Assembly: GCA_040264895.1 (NCBI GenBank)
Contig: JBDQHL010000062.1
Coordinates: forward strand, 1 to 7,971
DNA length: 7,971 bases
Direction: 5' to 3'
Source of the DNA: PGYR01 sp040264895
GTDB taxonomy: Bacteria > Bacteroidota > Ignavibacteria > Kapaibacteriales > UBA2268
A program made the position numbers and the translations under genes. Shown piece by piece: positions 6,531 through 7,971 of the stretch (the first letter of the stretch is position 1; every line of letters begins with the position of its first letter). The notes under the pieces are model-generated. The model was given only the letters and a program-made list of their open reading frames with translations, searched no databases and was not told the origin of the DNA.

Positions 6531-7971
6531 TTAGTTTGTCTCTTCTGTACCATAGTTAGTTCTACCACTAAGTATCATAGTAGTAGCCGCTAATGATGCA
6601 AGTGAGTTAGAATAGGCTAAAACCGAAACATCTGATCTTATCTCGTCCGACAAATAAGGGTTTCCGAAATAGACTGTAATAACTGGTTTACCCATTGCTA
6701 TTTTCTTCATTATTGAACTAATTTTTTCAGCTTGGCCTATATCTCCGACATGAGATCTACTTCGATGGAAAACAGCAAATAGTATTATATCAGCATCATC
6801 TACACCAAGTTTTAGTTGTTCTAAATCATCTTCTTCTATTTTCTCATTGATGTATGCAAAATCACAATCATTTTCCAATGCTTGTTGCATAAAATTAAAG
6901 AACATACTTGCAGGTCCAAAATCATCATCCTTCTGAAGAAATCCAAACCCTGCATACTGTATTCCTTCTTGAATCGGTATAACGTTATTTTCCAGTTTAA
7001 GTTCAATAGTATCTCTTGCCAATTCTAGAGCAATTTTTTCATGCTCCATAAAGTGATCTTTAAACTCTTCATCTATATTTGGTGGGTTCAATGCACCTAC
7101 AAAGTTTATTTCACTTTTAAGCTTTCTGTATGCAAGATTTAAATGTTCTTTTAATTCTGGGCTATTATTTAATTTTTCTGCAACTCCTTCTATAGCATCA
7201 AATGGATTCTCTGGAATCAAAGCAATATCTCCACCTGCTTCAAAGAATTTAAGAGTTGAATCAACAGATGAAAAGCTATTAGTGATAGATTTCATGTCTA
7301 ACGCATCACTAATGATAAGACCTTTAAATTGAAGTTCATTTTTTAAGAGTTCAGTTATTACATTGTATGATAGTGTAGCTGGTATTTTCTCACTATCTAG
7401 TTCTTTTACCCACAAATGTCCAATCATTACTGACTTAACGCCATTTTTAATATTATTGATGAATGGTTTTAGTTCCGTTCTAAATTCATTTCCCGTTTTA
7501 TTTAATACTGGTAGTTTCAAATGTGAATCAACATCAGTATCACCGTGCCCAGGAAAATGTTTAGCACAAGCTATAACACCCTCATTTTGAGTAGCTTTTG
7601 TATAATAAACAGAATGTTCAGAAACTGTTTTATCATCTTCACCAAAAGCCCTGATGTTAATGATTGGATTTTTTGGGTTTGAATTTATATCGCAGACAGG
7701 AGCTAAGTTCCAATCTATTCCTAGTAGTTTGGCTTCTTTCGCAATAAATTTGGCTGCAATACCAGACTTGGTGGGGTCTTCAGTTCTACCAAGAGCCATA
7801 GCGTGAGGAAAACCAGTTCCACCCAGAAACCTCATTGGTAAACCAAACTCCAAATCTGATAAAAATATTAATGGTTGCTCGGCAATTGCTTTCAAAGAAG
7901 AAATCATATTCTTTACTTGATTTACTTCTCCTCCGAATACGCAAAAGCCACTAACACCATATTCAATTAAC
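6531..7971 (-). CDS. Glycoside hydrolase family 3, NagZ-like (5' end beyond window)
   Basis: The reading frame stays open from the ATG at 7907 to the right edge. The 21 codons before that ATG (including GVSGFCVFGGEVNQVK) match the first TIM-barrel strand and helix of NagZ-type proteins, so 7907 is not the true start and the N-terminus is missing. Numbering from that internal Met, there is SDLEFG at 17-22 (usually DQEGG), APVCDINSNP at 69-78, KHFPGHGDTDVDSH at 116-129 (the loop carrying the Asp/His dyad of beta-N-acetylhexosaminidases) and IISDALDM at 198-205 with Asp201 as the nucleophile. A C-terminal GH3_C-like domain covers about 290-458 (VITVYFGNPYLSDE) but stops without the usual GKLPV tail. 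Family members remove GlcNAc, or sometimes glucose, from glycans; NagZ acts on peptidoglycan turnover products. Cytoplasmic or exported location cannot be judged. It precedes rfbB by 13 nt on the same strand. A role in trimming the locus's glycan is possible but unproven. Confidence 0.88.
   Translation of the reverse strand, partial: LIEYGVSGFCVFGGEVNQVKNMISSLKAIAEQPLIFLSDLEFGLPMRFLGGTGFPHAMALGRTEDPTKSGIAAKFIAKEAKLLGIDWNLAPVCDINSNPKNPIINIRAFGEDDKTVSEHSVYYTKATQNEGVIACAKHFPGHGDTDVDSHLKLPVLNKTGNEFRTELKPFINNIKNGVKSVMIGHLWVKELDSEKIPATLSYNVITELLKNELQFKGLIISDALDMKSITNSFSSVDSTLKFFEAGGDIALIPENPFDAIEGVAEKLNNSPELKEHLNLAYRKLKSEINFVGALNPPNIDEEFKDHFMEHEKIALELARDTIELKLENNVIPIQEGIQYAGFGFLQKDDDFGPASMFFNFMQQALENDCDFAYINEKIEEDDLEQLKLGVDDADIILFAVFHRSRSHVGDIGQAEKISSIMKKIAMGKPVITVYFGNPYLSDEIRSDVSVLAYSNSLASLAATTMILSGRTNYGTEETN

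Noticed and set aside
6515..6545. TATAAC hexamer upstream of rfbB as a promoter -10 element
   Set aside because: It sits about 6 nt from the ATG with no convincing -35 partner, and AT-rich spacers give such hexamers by chance. Read-through from GH3 explains expression.
7363..7590. Plus-strand open frame of 75 codons opposite the GH3 gene
   Set aside because: It lies antisense to the conserved KHFPGHGDT region and has no family features; its openness is explained by the coding strand's codon use.
7905..7907. ATG at 7907 as the start of the GH3 protein
   Set aside because: The frame is open to the window edge, and the upstream codons encode the conserved GVSGFCVFGG strand of the barrel, so this Met is internal.
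1..7971. CRISPR arrays, tRNA or rRNA genes, insertion sequences, inverted repeats
   Set aside because: Nearly every base lies in a coding frame on the minus strand; I saw no spaced direct repeats, transposase-like motifs or RNA-gene signatures.

Overview
The window is a single minus-strand gene cluster with no non-coding stretch longer than 13 bases. Reading right to left, in the direction of transcription, it holds six genes. They are a glycoside hydrolase family 3 protein (its 5' end lies beyond the right edge), a dTDP-glucose 4,6-dehydratase (RmlB/RfbB), a non-hydrolysing UDP-GlcNAc 2-epimerase (WecB), a Wza-like SLBB polysaccharide export protein, a Wzi-like capsule-assembly outer-membrane protein, and a membrane-embedded family 2 glycosyltransferase (its 3' end lies beyond the left edge). 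The last gene is easily missed because it has no stop codon inside the window; I read it directly from the reverse complement.

The genes are very tightly packed. The GH3 gene and rmlB are 13 nt apart; rmlB/wecB and wecB/SLBB share 4-nt ATGA overlaps; SLBB/wzi-like share a 4-nt TTGA overlap with a TTG start; wzi-like and the glycosyltransferase are separated by 1 nt. This implies one transcript with translational coupling.

The likely job is making and exporting a surface polysaccharide (capsule, exopolysaccharide or O-antigen-like glycan). RmlB and WecB supply sugar-nucleotide precursors (dTDP-4-keto-6-deoxyglucose and UDP-ManNAc). The glycosyltransferase adds sugars at the inner membrane. 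The SLBB protein would form the periplasmic/outer-membrane export channel, and the Wzi-like barrel would bind or organise polymer at the surface. No Wzc-type co-polymerase/kinase, Wzx flippase, Wzy polymerase, or RmlA/C/D lies in the window, so those steps must be encoded elsewhere.

The organism is a Gram-negative (diderm) bacterium of low G+C content, roughly one third by eye. The signal peptides ending in ...SQ or ...AQ, the Wzi-like/SLBB pairing, and the style of the GH3 protein suggest Bacteroidota or another lineage of the FCB group. This is inference; no rRNA or marker gene is present. I see no mobile element, CRISPR array, tRNA or rRNA. I do not see a clearly new biological system; the most unusual point is the GH3 hydrolase at the head of a glycan synthesis/export cluster.
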